64,000 nucleotides of DNA from Actinomadura hibisca NBRC 15177 (GTDB lineage: Bacteria; Actinomycetota; Actinomycetes; Streptosporangiales; Streptosporangiaceae). Location: contig NZ_BCRO01000031.1 in the NCBI RefSeq assembly GCF_001552635.1, forward strand, positions 62,001 through 126,000, given 5' to 3'. Shown here in pieces: positions 33,036 to 41,765 of the stretch. The notes below the pieces were generated by a model that saw nothing but the letters and a program-made list of their open reading frames with translations, made no database searches and was not told the origin of the DNA. The position numbers and the translations under genes were made by a program. The first letter of the stretch is position 1. Each line of letters opens with the position of its first letter.

Positions 33036-34474
33036 CTGCCGCCTCCGGTGAGCACCGAGCGCACCGTCATCATCAGGATCTTCAGGTCGCCGGCGAACGT
33101 CCAGGCGTCGATGTAGTGGTTGTCGAACCGGGCGCGCAGCTCGATCGAGGTGTCGCCCCGCAGGCCGTGCACCTGCGCCCAGCCGGTCAGGCCGACCGGG
33201 GCCCGGTGCCGCAGCCCGTAGCCGGGGTGGGTCGCCGAGAACTGCTGGACGAAGTGGGGCCGCTCGGGACGGGGCCCCACCAGGCTCATGTCGCCGCGGA
33301 CGACGTTCCACAACTGCGGAAGCTCGTCCAGCGAGGTACGGCGGAGGAAACGCCCGACCGGGCCCATCCGCAGGTCGCCGTCAACGGACCAGCGCGTGTC
33401 GGCCTCAAGGTCGTCGTTGGGCTTCAGCGTCCGGAACTTCAGCAGCACGAACTGCTCGCCCCCGATGCCGACGCGGCGCTGCCGGAACAGCACCCCCGGC
33501 CCGCCCTCCAGCCGCACGGCCACCGCGCAGACCAGCAGCAGCGGCCAGATGAGCGCGGCGACGGCGGTGGCGGTCACCACGTCGAAGGCCCGCTTGGCGA
33601 GCCGCTCCAGCGCGCCGCCGCACCCCCGCAGCGGGATGTAGGAGAACCCGGCCAGGTGCCCGGCGCCCGTCGCGGGCGCGAGCCCGGACGGCGACAGCAC
33701 CATCAGCGTCTCGCACCGCCCGGCGACGCAGGCGCGCGCGACCGCGTCGTGGTAGCGGCCGGGCGTCTCCTCCAGCACGACGACCACGGTGTCGATGGCC
33801 TGGGCCCGGACGGCGTTCCGCAGGTCGAGCGCGTCCTCCCCGACGGGGGAGGGGTCCGCCCCGTCGCCGATGACGTACCGCCCCACGACCGTGAGGCCCA
33901 GGGCCCGCTGGTGCTGCAACCCCTCGATGACGTGGAGGGTGAGCGGCCCGTCCCCGACGACCAGCGTCCGCCGGGCCGCCGGGCGCACGCGCCGGTAGCG
34001 CTGCACGAGCGCGTACAGCGCCATGCGGCCCAGCAGCAGGACCGCCAGGAACCCCAGCACGATCTCCAGCGCGTGCGGACCGATCACCGCCGGGCCCGCC
34101 GGGATACCGGCCAGCACCAGCACGAACAGCGCGCGCACGCTGAGCGGGACGGCGTCCTCGACCACCGACAGGTCGCGCCGGGGCCGGTAGCGCCCGGTCG
34201 TGGCGTGCACGCTCAGCAGCGCCGCCGACGCGACGGCCGCCCCGGTCGCCGGGTACCCCAGCGCCCAGGCCGCCACCGAGGTCGCGGCGCCGTCCAGGAC
34301 GGCCAGGCACAACGGATAGGCCGCCAGCCCGATCCGGCGGGTCCGGGCGGACCGCCGTGACGGGAGCCGGCCGGGAGCAGACGCGCTCGGCCCGGACTCT
34401 GCGGCTGGGGCAGCCGAGGCCGGAGCGAGGGGCTCCTCGGCAATGGAAGGGGCGCTGAGCCCCTGGGCTCCCAT
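33032..34474 (-). CDS. Polyprenyl-phosphate sugar-1-phosphate transferase (WbaP/WcaJ type), priming enzyme
   Basis: 480 aa from the ATG at 34474 with AAAGGA upstream; earlier in-frame starts give a non-protein-like leader. N-terminal hydrophobic helices are followed by a Rossmann-like domain (T-L-V-V-G-D-G-P, ~200). The C-terminal catalytic domain begins K-R-A-F-D-V-V-T with a re-entrant helix, then R-V-G-I-G-G-E-Q-F, K-F-R-T-L, D-E-L-P-Q-L-W-N-V and L-V-G-P-R-P-E-R-P. It moves a sugar-1-phosphate from a nucleotide sugar to undecaprenyl phosphate and starts synthesis. First gene of the eight-gene leftward operon. Confidence 0.9.
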   Translation of the reverse strand: MGAQGLSAPSIAEEPLAPASAAPAAESGPSASAPGRLPSRRSARTRRIGLAAYPLCLAVLDGAATSVAAWALGYPATGAAVASAALLSVHATTGRYRPRRDLSVVEDAVPLSVRALFVLVLAGIPAGPAVIGPHALEIVLGFLAVLLLGRMALYALVQRYRRVRPAARRTLVVGDGPLTLHVIEGLQHQRALGLTVVGRYVIGDGADPSPVGEDALDLRNAVRAQAIDTVVVVLEETPGRYHDAVARACVAGRCETLMVLSPSGLAPATGAGHLAGFSYIPLRGCGGALERLAKRAFDVVTATAVAALIWPLLLVCAVAVRLEGGPGVLFRQRRVGIGGEQFVLLKFRTLKPNDDLEADTRWSVDGDLRMGPVGRFLRRTSLDELPQLWNVVRGDMSLVGPRPERPHFVQQFSATHPGYGLRHRAPVGLTGWAQVHGLRGDTSIELRARFDNHYIDAWTFAGDLKILMMTVRSVLTGGGR

Positions 34475-34987
34475 CGTGGAGGTCCTTTCGGAGAGAAGCG
34501 GCGCGCCGCGTCGCACGGGGACGCGGCGCCTCTTCGTCGTTTCCGCCGCGGCCCGTCCGGCGGCCCGTGCAACGGGACGCCGGCGGCGCGGCGACGACCA
34601 CGCTGCAATTACGGCCCACCAAGCATGGCAGGAGACGCCGTTCCGCCCGAGGGGCTTTAACAAACGACTCCACAGTTTTGACATCGAAAGACGTTCGCGC
34701 ACCGGAAGCCCGTTCGACGGCAGGTTGCCGACGAATTCACGGGTCAAGCCCCGTGGTTCAGCGCACATGCCGACGAACTGAATGCATTGCGGACACACCG
34801 GGCAAGAAGTGGCGCCATGCACGCGCGGAAGCCACGGATTTGCAATCTGATTCTCAAGATCATGGCAGGTGTCGCGTTACGGCCGCCGAACGGCGCGTCC
34901 GGCGTGCTACTTCTTGAATGGCTCCGCGGCCAACAGGCTGCGGATTGAACGAAGTCTGTGCACAGAAGCTCGGAAAGGACCACACTC
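34475..34987. promoter_or_regulatory. Divergent promoter region of the polysaccharide operon and the second Cys-pair gene
   Basis: About 510 bp without a convincing gene. It contains an AT-richer patch (34660-34690) and must carry promoters in both directions. No operator recognised. The long leader could hold regulatory RNA, but no known fold is seen. Confidence 0.4.
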
Positions 34988-35236
34988 ATGATGAAGCGTC
35001 TGGCCGCTGCTGGCCTGCTGTCCTTCACCGCCGCCGGCGTGCTGATGAGCGCCGCCCCGGCCATGGCCAACGACGGGCCGAAGATCGAGAGCGAGAACGA
35101 GAACGCCCAGGTTCTCGGCGTTCAGACCTGCCGCTCGCTCGACGTCGCCGTGATCGGCGCCGCGATCCACAACATCCTCGGCACCACCGAAGAGGCCGGC
35201 GACTGCAACAACGGCTCCGTCGCGCAGGAAGACTGA
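34988..35236 (+). CDS. Small secreted Cys-pair protein (copy 2)
   Basis: 82 aa, ATG 34988 (or 34991) with GGAAAGGA 8 nt upstream. Signal peptide ends A-P-A-M-A-N. Mature core L-G-V-Q-T-C-R-S-L-D-V-A, then G-A-A-I-H-N-I-L-G, then G-D-C-N-N-G-S, matching the product of 14911-15132. It has a few extra acidic residues before the first Cys and an acidic C-terminus. The two copies face each other from outside the chaplin-to-polysaccharide segment. Probably an exported surface peptide with one disulfide. Confidence 0.72.
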   Translation: MMKRLAAAGLLSFTAAGVLMSAAPAMANDGPKIESENENAQVLGVQTCRSLDVAVIGAAIHNILGTTEEAGDCNNGSVAQED

Positions 35237-35250
35237 GCTAACGCCTGAAA

Positions 35251-35285
35251 CATGGGGAGGGGCCGCGACGGGGCCCCTCCCCATG
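35251..35285 (+). terminator. 14-bp perfect hairpin
   Basis: CATGGGGAGGGGCC / GGCCCCTCCCCATG, 14 bp after the Cys-pair gene, followed by CGCGTTTT. Confidence 0.75.
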
Positions 35286-35858
35286 CGCGTTTTCCCGGCA
35301 AAAGCACGAACGCTTTCGAGTTCACGCAGCGGTTCTACCGGAATCGCGCGCACCGGCTCAACGAGAACCGCCGATAAGCCCGCACCGGCGATGCGTCATA
35401 AAGCTCCCCGATGACGCAAGATGCCGGAAGTGAGAACTACTGGCTCCCCGCCCTCCCGAACAGTTTCCCCCGGCGACGTGAACCGAGACTCCCCTCAATT
35501 TCTCGGACGGATCCCCCGAGCAATTCCGGCTACTCGCCCAACTGCCTCGGCATTGTGCCGAACCGGCGAATCGTCACGAACACTGCAAAGCAGTTCGGCC
35601 GACACGTCCTGAGTGACGAAGCCGCCGGACGAGGCCCGGCCTTTCCTCGCCCGGGACCCGGACGTCACCGCACCGCAGGCGGCCCGACCTTCGTGATCAA
35701 GCGCGCCGCCCGGGGCCGCCCGGCCACCGGACAGACCCGGGAACGGTCTTTCCGATGTCCAGGAATATCACTCTCTGTATGTGGATAGACACCAGGTGTG
35801 CTCGGCGGGTGTCGACGGGTCACCTCATGACCGCACCCGCCATCAGGGAGTCCACCAG
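35286..35858. other. Gap without a recognisable gene
   Basis: About 570 bp. Open frames are present but have no ribosome site or protein-like sequence. The promoter of the gene at 35859 should lie near its right end. Confidence 0.4.
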
Positions 35859-36470
35859 ATGCACCGCTACACCCGTCTCCTCACCGCCGCCGCCCTGGCC
35901 GCCACGCTGACCAGCGCGCTGCCCGGCACCGCCGACGCGCAGACCGGCGCCCGCCCGCCCGCGTCAGCGGCGGCCCGCACCGGCGCGGCGGCTGCCGCAC
36001 CGGCCGCGATTCAGCGGCAGCAGCCCTGCCCCCAGGCGGTGGCTTTCGGCGAACGGCTCAAGCCCGTCCGCCCCGCGCACCGGGCCGAGCCCGCCTACTT
36101 CCAGTTCGAGGATCACTTCGACACCTTCGTCATCCAGCTGACCGACCCCGCGAAGATCCAGCACGCCCGCGACGTCCTGTCCGGCAAGGAGAAGAACCGG
36201 ATCCACGTGATGGGCCGCATCAAGAAGACCCAGGCGCCCTACAACCTCCGGTGGAACTTCCACCTCATCCCTGACACCATCGACTTCTTCGATCTGGCGA
36301 TCGAGGTCTGCGACGCCTCCATCTCCTACACCAACGACCACATCGACGATGCCTGTGGAGCCTTCCTGCCCGGCTGCTTCTGGTGCCCCTGGAGTTCCAG
36401 GCTCGTCGCCGAGGTCACCGCCATCGGACAACCGAAGCGCATCGCCCGCACCCGCGCATACACCGCCTAG
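35859..36470 (+). CDS. Secreted BP74 N-domain-like (DUF7482-type) protein
   Basis: 203 aa, ATG with AGGGAG 9 nt upstream. Signal peptide to ~A-D-A-Q (residue 27), then an Ala/Pro linker and a domain starting Y-F-Q-F-E-D-H-F-D-T-F-V-I-Q-L. It continues H-V-M-G-R-I, W-N-F-H-L, F-F-D-L-A-I-E-V-C-D-A and C-G-A-F-L-P-G-C-F-W-C-P-W. I recall this pattern from bacterial proteins annotated as calmodulin-binding/BP74-related. The four Cys near the end suggest disulfides. Biochemical role unknown. Extracellular. Confidence 0.65.
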   Translation: MHRYTRLLTAAALAATLTSALPGTADAQTGARPPASAAARTGAAAAAPAAIQRQQPCPQAVAFGERLKPVRPAHRAEPAYFQFEDHFDTFVIQLTDPAKIQHARDVLSGKEKNRIHVMGRIKKTQAPYNLRWNFHLIPDTIDFFDLAIEVCDASISYTNDHIDDACGAFLPGCFWCPWSSRLVAEVTAIGQPKRIARTRAYTA

Positions 36471-36474
36471 CCCG

Positions 36475-36507
36475 GCCGGTCGCCGGTCGCCGCTACCGGC
36501 GACCGGC
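36475..36507. terminator. 13-bp hairpin between convergent genes
   Basis: GCCGGTCGCCGGT / ACCGGCGACCGGC directly after the BP74-like stop. Confidence 0.65.
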
Positions 36508-36581
36508 CCGGTCCGGCGTCCGATCCCGTCAGCAGCCGCGCGCCGTCGGCAGCCCTAAAACGGCCGCGACCACTGCGGTGC

Positions 36582-37856
36582 TCATGGTGACTTCCGGTGC
36601 ATGCGGTAGTGGAGCACGAGGAACGGGATTCCGAAGACCGAGAAGGCGTGCTCGGCGCGCAGCTCCCCGTCCTGCGTGTAGACGTCCAGCCGTTCAGCGA
36701 AGCCGTGCACGGCCAGGGCGGTGAGGTCGCGGGTGTCCGGGGCGATGTAGGTGAGGTAGTGGCCGGGCTGGTCGAGGTCGCTGCGGCTGGTCAGGACGAG
36801 CCCGCCGCCGGGCCGAGCCTGCGGCGCGAGCGTGGCGGTGAAGCTGGCCTGCGGGAGGGGGAAGCCGACGCTCACGTAGCCGCGGCCCTCGTGCCGGTAC
36901 GTCGTGTAGATGCCGATGTAGATCGGCTCGTCGGTGTCGGCGAACGACCGGATCCAGCCGCGGACGGTCTCCGCGCCGTCCTTGGTGGTGATGGTGTCGA
37001 TGCGTCCCCGCACGCCGCGCTGCGCCTCGCGCTGGTTCATCGGGACGCTGGCCTGGCCGAGAGGGCGCGCGACGAACGTCCGGTAGAGCAGGTAGCCGGG
37101 CCGGACCCACAACCGCCACCGGGGGACGATGTCGAGCGTGAACCGCGTGGTGTGCTCGTAGAACTCGCGGACCTGCGGGTCCACGCCCGCCGGATCGAAG
37201 TCGGGGCCGTGCAGCTCGTCGAGCGAGGCGACGATGCCGACGTCCTGGGCGTCCTCGACGTAGTCGCCGCCGAGCGTCTCGGCGAGGGTCCGGACGTAGC
37301 CGGTGCCGACGTACCGCGTCGTGGACTCGCGGGGAACGACGAACGGGAGGTCCTCCGCGCGGACCTGCTCGGCGAGCAGGGTCACCTGCGCGTCGCGGAA
37401 CAGCAGTGCGGCCAGTGAGCGGTAGGTCAGCACCGTCGTACTGGCGACGACCGCAGCGGAACGCCCCCGGAGAACCCCGCCGACGGCCGCTCCCACAACG
37501 GGCCCGAGCGCGACCTTCTGGGGCCGGAGGCCCAAGGCTCCGGCGGCTGCGCCGGTGGCCGTCCCGACGGCGAGGGGTCCGGCCCCGGTGAGCTTCCCGG
37601 CCGCCCACCCGAGCGGGGCGGCGATCATGGCGCCGCTCGCGATGCGCGCCCACAGCGCGGGGATCTCGTCGGGCCGCTGCCGTGCGCGGGCGACCGCTTC
37701 GACGGCTCCCAGCCCGACGGCCCCGGCGACCGCGCCGAGGACCGCCGCCCTGCTCCCGCGACGCGCCGCCAGCGTGGCCCCGCCCAATGCTCCGACGACA
37801 CTTGCGGTGCCGACCTGCTGAGCCCGTCCCGGGCCCGACGAACGATGGTGTGCCAC
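36582..37856 (-). CDS. Membrane-anchored hypothetical protein
   Basis: 424 aa. The first ~160 residues are Gly/Ala/Val-rich with several weak membrane segments and small-residue helices ([10 protein letters not shown], then A-V-G-G-V-L-R-G-R). The C-terminal ~260 residues are soluble, with many Tyr and Arg ([13 protein letters not shown], then [12 protein letters not shown]) and end in a basic tail. No named domain recognised. Full-length and well formed, so probably real. It is divergent from the metalloprotease gene. Confidence 0.65.
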   Translation of the reverse strand: MAHHRSSGPGRAQQVGTASVVGALGGATLAARRGSRAAVLGAVAGAVGLGAVEAVARARQRPDEIPALWARIASGAMIAAPLGWAAGKLTGAGPLAVGTATGAAAGALGLRPQKVALGPVVGAAVGGVLRGRSAAVVASTTVLTYRSLAALLFRDAQVTLLAEQVRAEDLPFVVPRESTTRYVGTGYVRTLAETLGGDYVEDAQDVGIVASLDELHGPDFDPAGVDPQVREFYEHTTRFTLDIVPRWRLWVRPGYLLYRTFVARPLGQASVPMNQREAQRGVRGRIDTITTKDGAETVRGWIRSFADTDEPIYIGIYTTYRHEGRGYVSVGFPLPQASFTATLAPQARPGGGLVLTSRSDLDQPGHYLTYIAPDTRDLTALAVHGFAERLDVYTQDGELRAEHAFSVFGIPFLVLHYRMHRKSP

Positions 37857-38477
37857 GTCCGGAATCTACTGCTTGGTGCCCGTCTTCGGCCTTCAGACCT
37901 CGGGGTGGGGCGCGTCGGGGCGGTGACGATTCGCGGACGGATGCGGGAGAGGCGGGAGCCGAGGGCCCGCGCATTGTGGCGCGCACCAAGAGGCAATCGA
38001 GTCGGACGCACCTGAACGATCACATGGGGCGGAACGGTTGCCGAACATTCTGCTGCTACCCGTAGAAAATGGCAACAAAGGGACTCCGCGTTAAAATCGA
38101 GGAGAACCTGTGATCACTTGGACGGGTGGGCATCCCCTACCCCGCGGCCCGCCGGAAGGCGAACCCGTCCCACTCGGCGCTGACGGCAAGCGCACGCTTG
38201 GTGCACTCGGAATCGTGCGCTGACCAGGCGATATGTGATCATCTACCAACGGCGGCGTTTCACATCATTTTACCTGTAACCGTAGTTACGGACAGTTAAT
38301 GCCGGGCATCTTCGCTACGTTTCTGCGACGTTCATCGCGCAGAATTCGGCACTGGAACCTGTCGGCGGGAAAGCGCGGTGGACGGTCCTCTCTTCGCCGC
38401 ATCCGGCAGATCACCCGTCTGTGCCGCCCGGTAGGCCAACGCTCGCGTCAGCCCAACACGATCTGGACCGGTCAGAT
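37857..38477. promoter_or_regulatory. AT-richer divergent intergenic region
   Basis: About 620 bp. The part at 38040-38300 is clearly less GC-rich than the rest and has an inverted repeat GTAAC-cgta-GTTAC at 38276-38289. Likely promoters and an operator for the metalloprotease gene. No gene seen. Confidence 0.4.
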
Positions 38478-39530
38478 ATGAAGAGAAGTGCTTTCGGCGT
38501 TCAGGTCGCGTCCGCGACCATCACCGTCCTCGCCCTCCAGACCCTCGCCCTGGCGGGGGTCGCCGGAGCGGCCGACACCCCCGCGACCCCCGCCGGCGAC
38601 GACCCGCCGCGCTGGTGCCCGGCCCAGGGCGTGCTCCGCGCCGACGAGCTCCCGCGCACGGTCCGGCTCAGCGACTGCGACCTGCGCGACCGCGTGGTCC
38701 GTGGCACCAGGGGAGCGTCGGTGACCGTTCCCCGCGAGAACCTGACGGTCGCCGCGAGCAGCCTGCACGTCGACGGCAGCAGCAACCTGCGCGTCCGCGT
38801 CGACGGCACCGCCGGGACGGTGGAGATCACTCAGGAGAGGACCGCCACCGCCCCCGCCCAGAGGGGCGCGGCGGCCGACCCGCTCGACGCGTGCTCCGAC
38901 GACGCGTGGACGAGCAGCGCCTCGGCCTGGCCGAAGGGCAGCACGGTCAAGTGGAAGTACTACGTCAACCGGCGGATCGAGGGCGGCATCACCAACGCGC
39001 AGGCCAGGCGGGCGGTCAGGAGCGGCGTCACGAACGCCTTCGACGCGCGGACCGACTGCGGTGACGCCGACCAGTTCTCGCCGCTGCCGAACATCTTCGA
39101 GGACTACACGGGCAAGACCTGGCGGCGGCCGAACGTCGACGGCCGGGGCTCGTGCACCTCCCGGAACGGCGTGAACTCGTTCGGCTGGGTCTCGCTGGCC
39201 GGCCTGCCCGAGTCCACGCTCGCCGTGGCCTGCACCTGGCAGGGGTGGAACAGCACCATCGAGGCCGACGTCGCGCTCCAGAGCAACGGGAAGAAGTGGT
39301 GGTACTTCGGCGGGGACGGCCAGTCGGACGCCCAGTGCCCCGCCGGCCACTACGACCCCGCCTCGGTCGTCACCCACGAGACCCTGCACGCCCTGGGCCT
39401 GGGGCACGTCGAGGGCGACAAGCACGCCAACCTGACGATGGCGCCGGTCATCCGCGCCTGCGACGACCGGGTGTCCACCCTCGGGCGCGGCGACTACGAA
39501 GGGCTGATCAAGCTGTACGGCCCCCGGTAG
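38478..39530 (+). CDS. Secreted matrixin-like zinc metalloprotease
   Basis: 350 aa from the ATG at 38478. Signal peptide to ~Ala32. A propeptide-like, beta-rich region (~40-135) contains two Cys. The catalytic domain carries H-E-T-L-H-A-L-G-L-G-H at 300-310 (three zinc His plus the Glu base) and N-L-T-M-A-P with a likely Met-turn Met321, as in metzincins/matrixins. Several Cys suggest disulfides. It is exported and probably degrades or processes extracellular protein. Confidence 0.85.
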   Translation: MKRSAFGVQVASATITVLALQTLALAGVAGAADTPATPAGDDPPRWCPAQGVLRADELPRTVRLSDCDLRDRVVRGTRGASVTVPRENLTVAASSLHVDGSSNLRVRVDGTAGTVEITQERTATAPAQRGAAADPLDACSDDAWTSSASAWPKGSTVKWKYYVNRRIEGGITNAQARRAVRSGVTNAFDARTDCGDADQFSPLPNIFEDYTGKTWRRPNVDGRGSCTSRNGVNSFGWVSLAGLPESTLAVACTWQGWNSTIEADVALQSNGKKWWYFGGDGQSDAQCPAGHYDPASVVTHETLHALGLGHVEGDKHANLTMAPVIRACDDRVSTLGRGDYEGLIKLYGPR

Positions 39531-39565
39531 GGGACCCGCCGCGGGCCGGAGAGCACCCGATCACC

Positions 39566-39607
39566 CACGCCAAGGCGCCTCTCGGAACCGAGAGGCGCCT
39601 TGGCGTG
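39566..39607. terminator. 20-bp perfect bidirectional hairpin
   Basis: CACGCCAAGGCGCCTCTCGG, two-base loop, then the exact complement. It lies between convergent genes and is the longest perfect stem I found in the window. Confidence 0.8.
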
Positions 39608-39646
39608 GTCGCCGGAGGGACCGCCCGGCCGGGCGGAGGACCGTCC

Positions 39647-40501
39647 TCAGCGGGCGGGCGGCTTCGCCGGCGTCGCGCTGAGCGTGACGTTCTTGCCCCG
39701 CGTGGTGGCGATGCACGAGGTGCTGGTGGCGACGCCGGTGACCTTGCCGCTCTCGCCCTCGGTCGTCTCCGGCGGAGCGACGAGCGGGGTGACCGGGACC
39801 ACCGCCGGTGAGGTGGCCTTGGGCGTGGCGGTGGTGCCCGCGCCGCCGAGGCCGGTCTTGGGCGGCGTGTTCTCCAGCGGCGCTTCGGCCGGCGCGGGGT
39901 CCGCGCTGCAGTAGTCGCCCCTGCCGGAGGACGCCGCCTGCGCGGCGGGCGAGGCCGCCGTCACGGGGTCGCGGTTCGGCGTGATCCGGACCGAGACCGA
40001 GCTGTTGGTCAGGGACAGGACGGCGCCCGGCCCCAGCGTGACGGTGGAGGCGCCGCCGCTGGCCCCGGTCGAGATCGTCACGTTGGAGATGGTCAGCTTG
40101 GCGTCCTTGGCGATGTCGAACATCGCCCTGATGGGCTCGCTGCCGGCCCAGGCGATCGTGGACCTGTTGCCGTCGATGTCGGTGTCCTTGGTGACGGTGG
40201 GCAGCGCGGAGGTCGTCCCGGCGCGCTTGGTCAGGGTGTAGGTGCAGCGCTTGCCGAGCTCGTAGTCGCCGCCGGTGGAGAACGCCTGGTTCAGGGCCGC
40301 CACGTCGCCCACCAGGTTGGTGCAGGCGACGGCCGTGGCCTCGCGCGCGCCGGTCCGGCCGGGCGACGCCGAGGCGGACGGGACGTTCGAGACCAGCGCC
40401 GCGGTGACGGCCGTCGTCAGGGCGACGGCCGTCACCGCCGCACGGGCGGGCCGCGCCGCCCGGTGGCCGTCCGCCGTCGGGATGCCGCTTGTCGAGCGCA
40501 T
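39647..40501 (-). CDS. Secreted hypothetical protein with beta-helix-like repeats
   Basis: 284 aa from the ATG at 40501 with GAGAGG upstream. Signal peptide ~20-48. The segment D-T-D-I-D-G-N-R-S-T-I-A, then L-T-I-S-N-V-T-I-S-T-G, then L-S-L-T-N-S-S-V-S-V, resembles rungs of a parallel beta-helix (pectate-lyase-like fold), but it is short. The C-terminal third is a Pro/Thr/Ala linker with T-P-P-K-T-G-L-G-G, not followed by a membrane helix, so it is not a sorting signal. Function unknown. Extracellular. Confidence 0.6.
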   Translation of the reverse strand: MRSTSGIPTADGHRAARPARAAVTAVALTTAVTAALVSNVPSASASPGRTGAREATAVACTNLVGDVAALNQAFSTGGDYELGKRCTYTLTKRAGTTSALPTVTKDTDIDGNRSTIAWAGSEPIRAMFDIAKDAKLTISNVTISTGASGGASTVTLGPGAVLSLTNSSVSVRITPNRDPVTAASPAAQAASSGRGDYCSADPAPAEAPLENTPPKTGLGGAGTTATPKATSPAVVPVTPLVAPPETTEGESGKVTGVATSTSCIATTRGKNVTLSATPAKPPAR

Positions 40502-40835
40502 GTTCTGCCTCTCTGTCGAAGGAGCCCGTGCCGCCGGACGCGGCTCGCGCAACATGATCAATACCCACTGTGATCGACCTCCTACAGAGCGGTAGGGGCG
40601 GCACTGCGCCCAGGATCGGCAAAGCGCGGGCACGCCGGACGGCGGCGTCCACCTCCCCGAACGACCATGATCGTCCAAAGTGATCATTACTTACCGAGCG
40701 TGTTGATTCGACTCCGGCTGGTAATGAAGCTTCGTGCAAGCCGACATCGGAACACGGCGGCACGGAGAGCCGGTCCGATGGACACACCGAAACCGCGTTG
40801 CGCGCTGTCTAACGCGGACGAGAGGGAACGGGTAC
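40502..40835. promoter_or_regulatory. Divergent intergenic region
   Basis: About 330 bp. Contains an AT-richer patch with TGATCATTACTTACC near 40681-40695. It should carry promoters for both flanking secreted-protein genes. No operator identified. Confidence 0.35.
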
Positions 40836-41120
40836 ATGAAAACGCTGCACAAGGTCACCATCATCGGATTCGCCACCGCCGGTCTGGCGCTCGCCGCTCC
40901 GGCCGCCATGGCCGACACCTTCCACGGCCAGGGGAGCAAGGCTGCCGGCCCCGGCGGCGCCTCCTCGGTGGGCGTCGTCTCCGGCGCCGTCGACGGCGAC
41001 CACGGCCACAAGGGCAAGGGCAAGGGCGACGCCGACGGCGGTGTCTTCTACGGCAAGAAGGCCCAGACCGCGGGTCCGGCCGGCGCCACCTCGTCGGGCG
41101 TGTTCAGCGCTGCCGACTGA
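40836..41120 (+). CDS. Small secreted Gly/Ala/Lys protein with A-G-P-x-G-A repeats
   Basis: 94 aa, ATG 40836 with GAGGG upstream. Signal peptide ends A-A-M-A-D. The mature chain has two similar units, A-G-P-G-G-A-S-S-V-G-V-V-S-G-A and A-G-P-A-G-A-T-S-S-G-V-F-S-A, separated by H-G-H-K-G-K-G-K-G-D. The next gene encodes a third, related motif. I do not recognise the family. Probably an exported structural or surface peptide. Confidence 0.6.
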   Translation: MKTLHKVTIIGFATAGLALAAPAAMADTFHGQGSKAAGPGGASSVGVVSGAVDGDHGHKGKGKGDADGGVFYGKKAQTAGPAGATSSGVFSAAD

Positions 41121-41152
41121 GGTCGTTCCAGCACCCCTGGACGACCGTTAGG

Positions 41153-41180
41153 CGGTCCCGCCCGGAACCGGGCGGGACCG
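41153..41180 (+). terminator. 13-bp hairpin
   Basis: CGGTCCCGCCCGG-aa-CCGGGCGGGACCG between the two small secreted-protein genes. Confidence 0.65.
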
Positions 41181-41223
41181 TCCCATGCCGTGAGAGATTC
41201 GCTCTGCCGGAAAGAGACACTCG

Positions 41224-41475
41224 ATGAGCTTCAAGACCGGGCGCGCCGCCCTCACCGCGTGCGTCACCGCCGGACTGGTCCTGGGACTGCCCGCCGTCGC
41301 CAACGCGGACGTCGAATACAACCAGTCCTGGATGAAGGCCGACGCGAGCGGCAGCCAGTTGCACATCCGCCGCGCCTTCGTCCGCGACAACGGTGAAGTC
41401 GGGTTCCGGGACTCCTACTACAGCGCGGGCCCCGAGGGCGCCAGCGTCCGCCACACCTACAGCGGCGCGCGCTGA
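41224..41475 (+). CDS. Small secreted protein with one A-G-P-x-G-A motif
   Basis: 83 aa. Signal peptide ends A-N-A. The mature chain is Tyr/Arg/Ser-rich: N-Q-S-W-M-K-A-D-A, then R-D-S-Y-Y-S-A-G-P-E-G-A-S-V-R-H-T-Y-S-G-A. The A-G-P-E-G-A-S part resembles the repeats of the preceding gene product. It lies between two strong hairpins, so it is probably its own transcription unit. Function unknown. Confidence 0.58.
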   Translation: MSFKTGRAALTACVTAGLVLGLPAVANADVEYNQSWMKADASGSQLHIRRAFVRDNGEVGFRDSYYSAGPEGASVRHTYSGAR

Positions 41476-41656
41476 CCGTTCCCGGCGGCATGGCGCGGCC
41501 TTCCGCCGACGGGGACCGCTGCCGGATACCGAGCGTCCGGCCGCGACCCGAACGGGAAGCGCCCGCCATGCCGCCTGGAACGGGAGGACGGAACCCGCCG
41601 AATCCAGTGCCCGGCTCCGCGGCCGGCACGGCTCAGATCTTCCGCGGGGACACGGA

Positions 41657-41692
41657 AAGCGGGCGCGAGACCACGAGGTCTCGCGCCCGCTT
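41657..41692. terminator. 16-bp perfect hairpin between convergent genes
   Basis: AAGCGGGCGCGAGACC-acga-GGTCTCGCGCCCGCTT. It ends with a short T-rich stretch. Confidence 0.75.
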
Positions 41693-41765
41693 CCCGTTGT
41701 GACGACCGGCGGCCCGCGGTCCCGGAAGGGCTCCGGAGACCGCGGGGCCGGATCGGCCGAAGGTG

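Noticed and set aside
35411..35788. 125-codon frame before the BP74-like gene
   Set aside because: No ribosome site, Arg/Pro/Ser-biased shadow-type composition, and no resemblance to a protein family.
39647..40501. LPxTG-like anchor in T-P-P-K-T-G-L-G-G
   Set aside because: No hydrophobic helix and no basic tail follow it.
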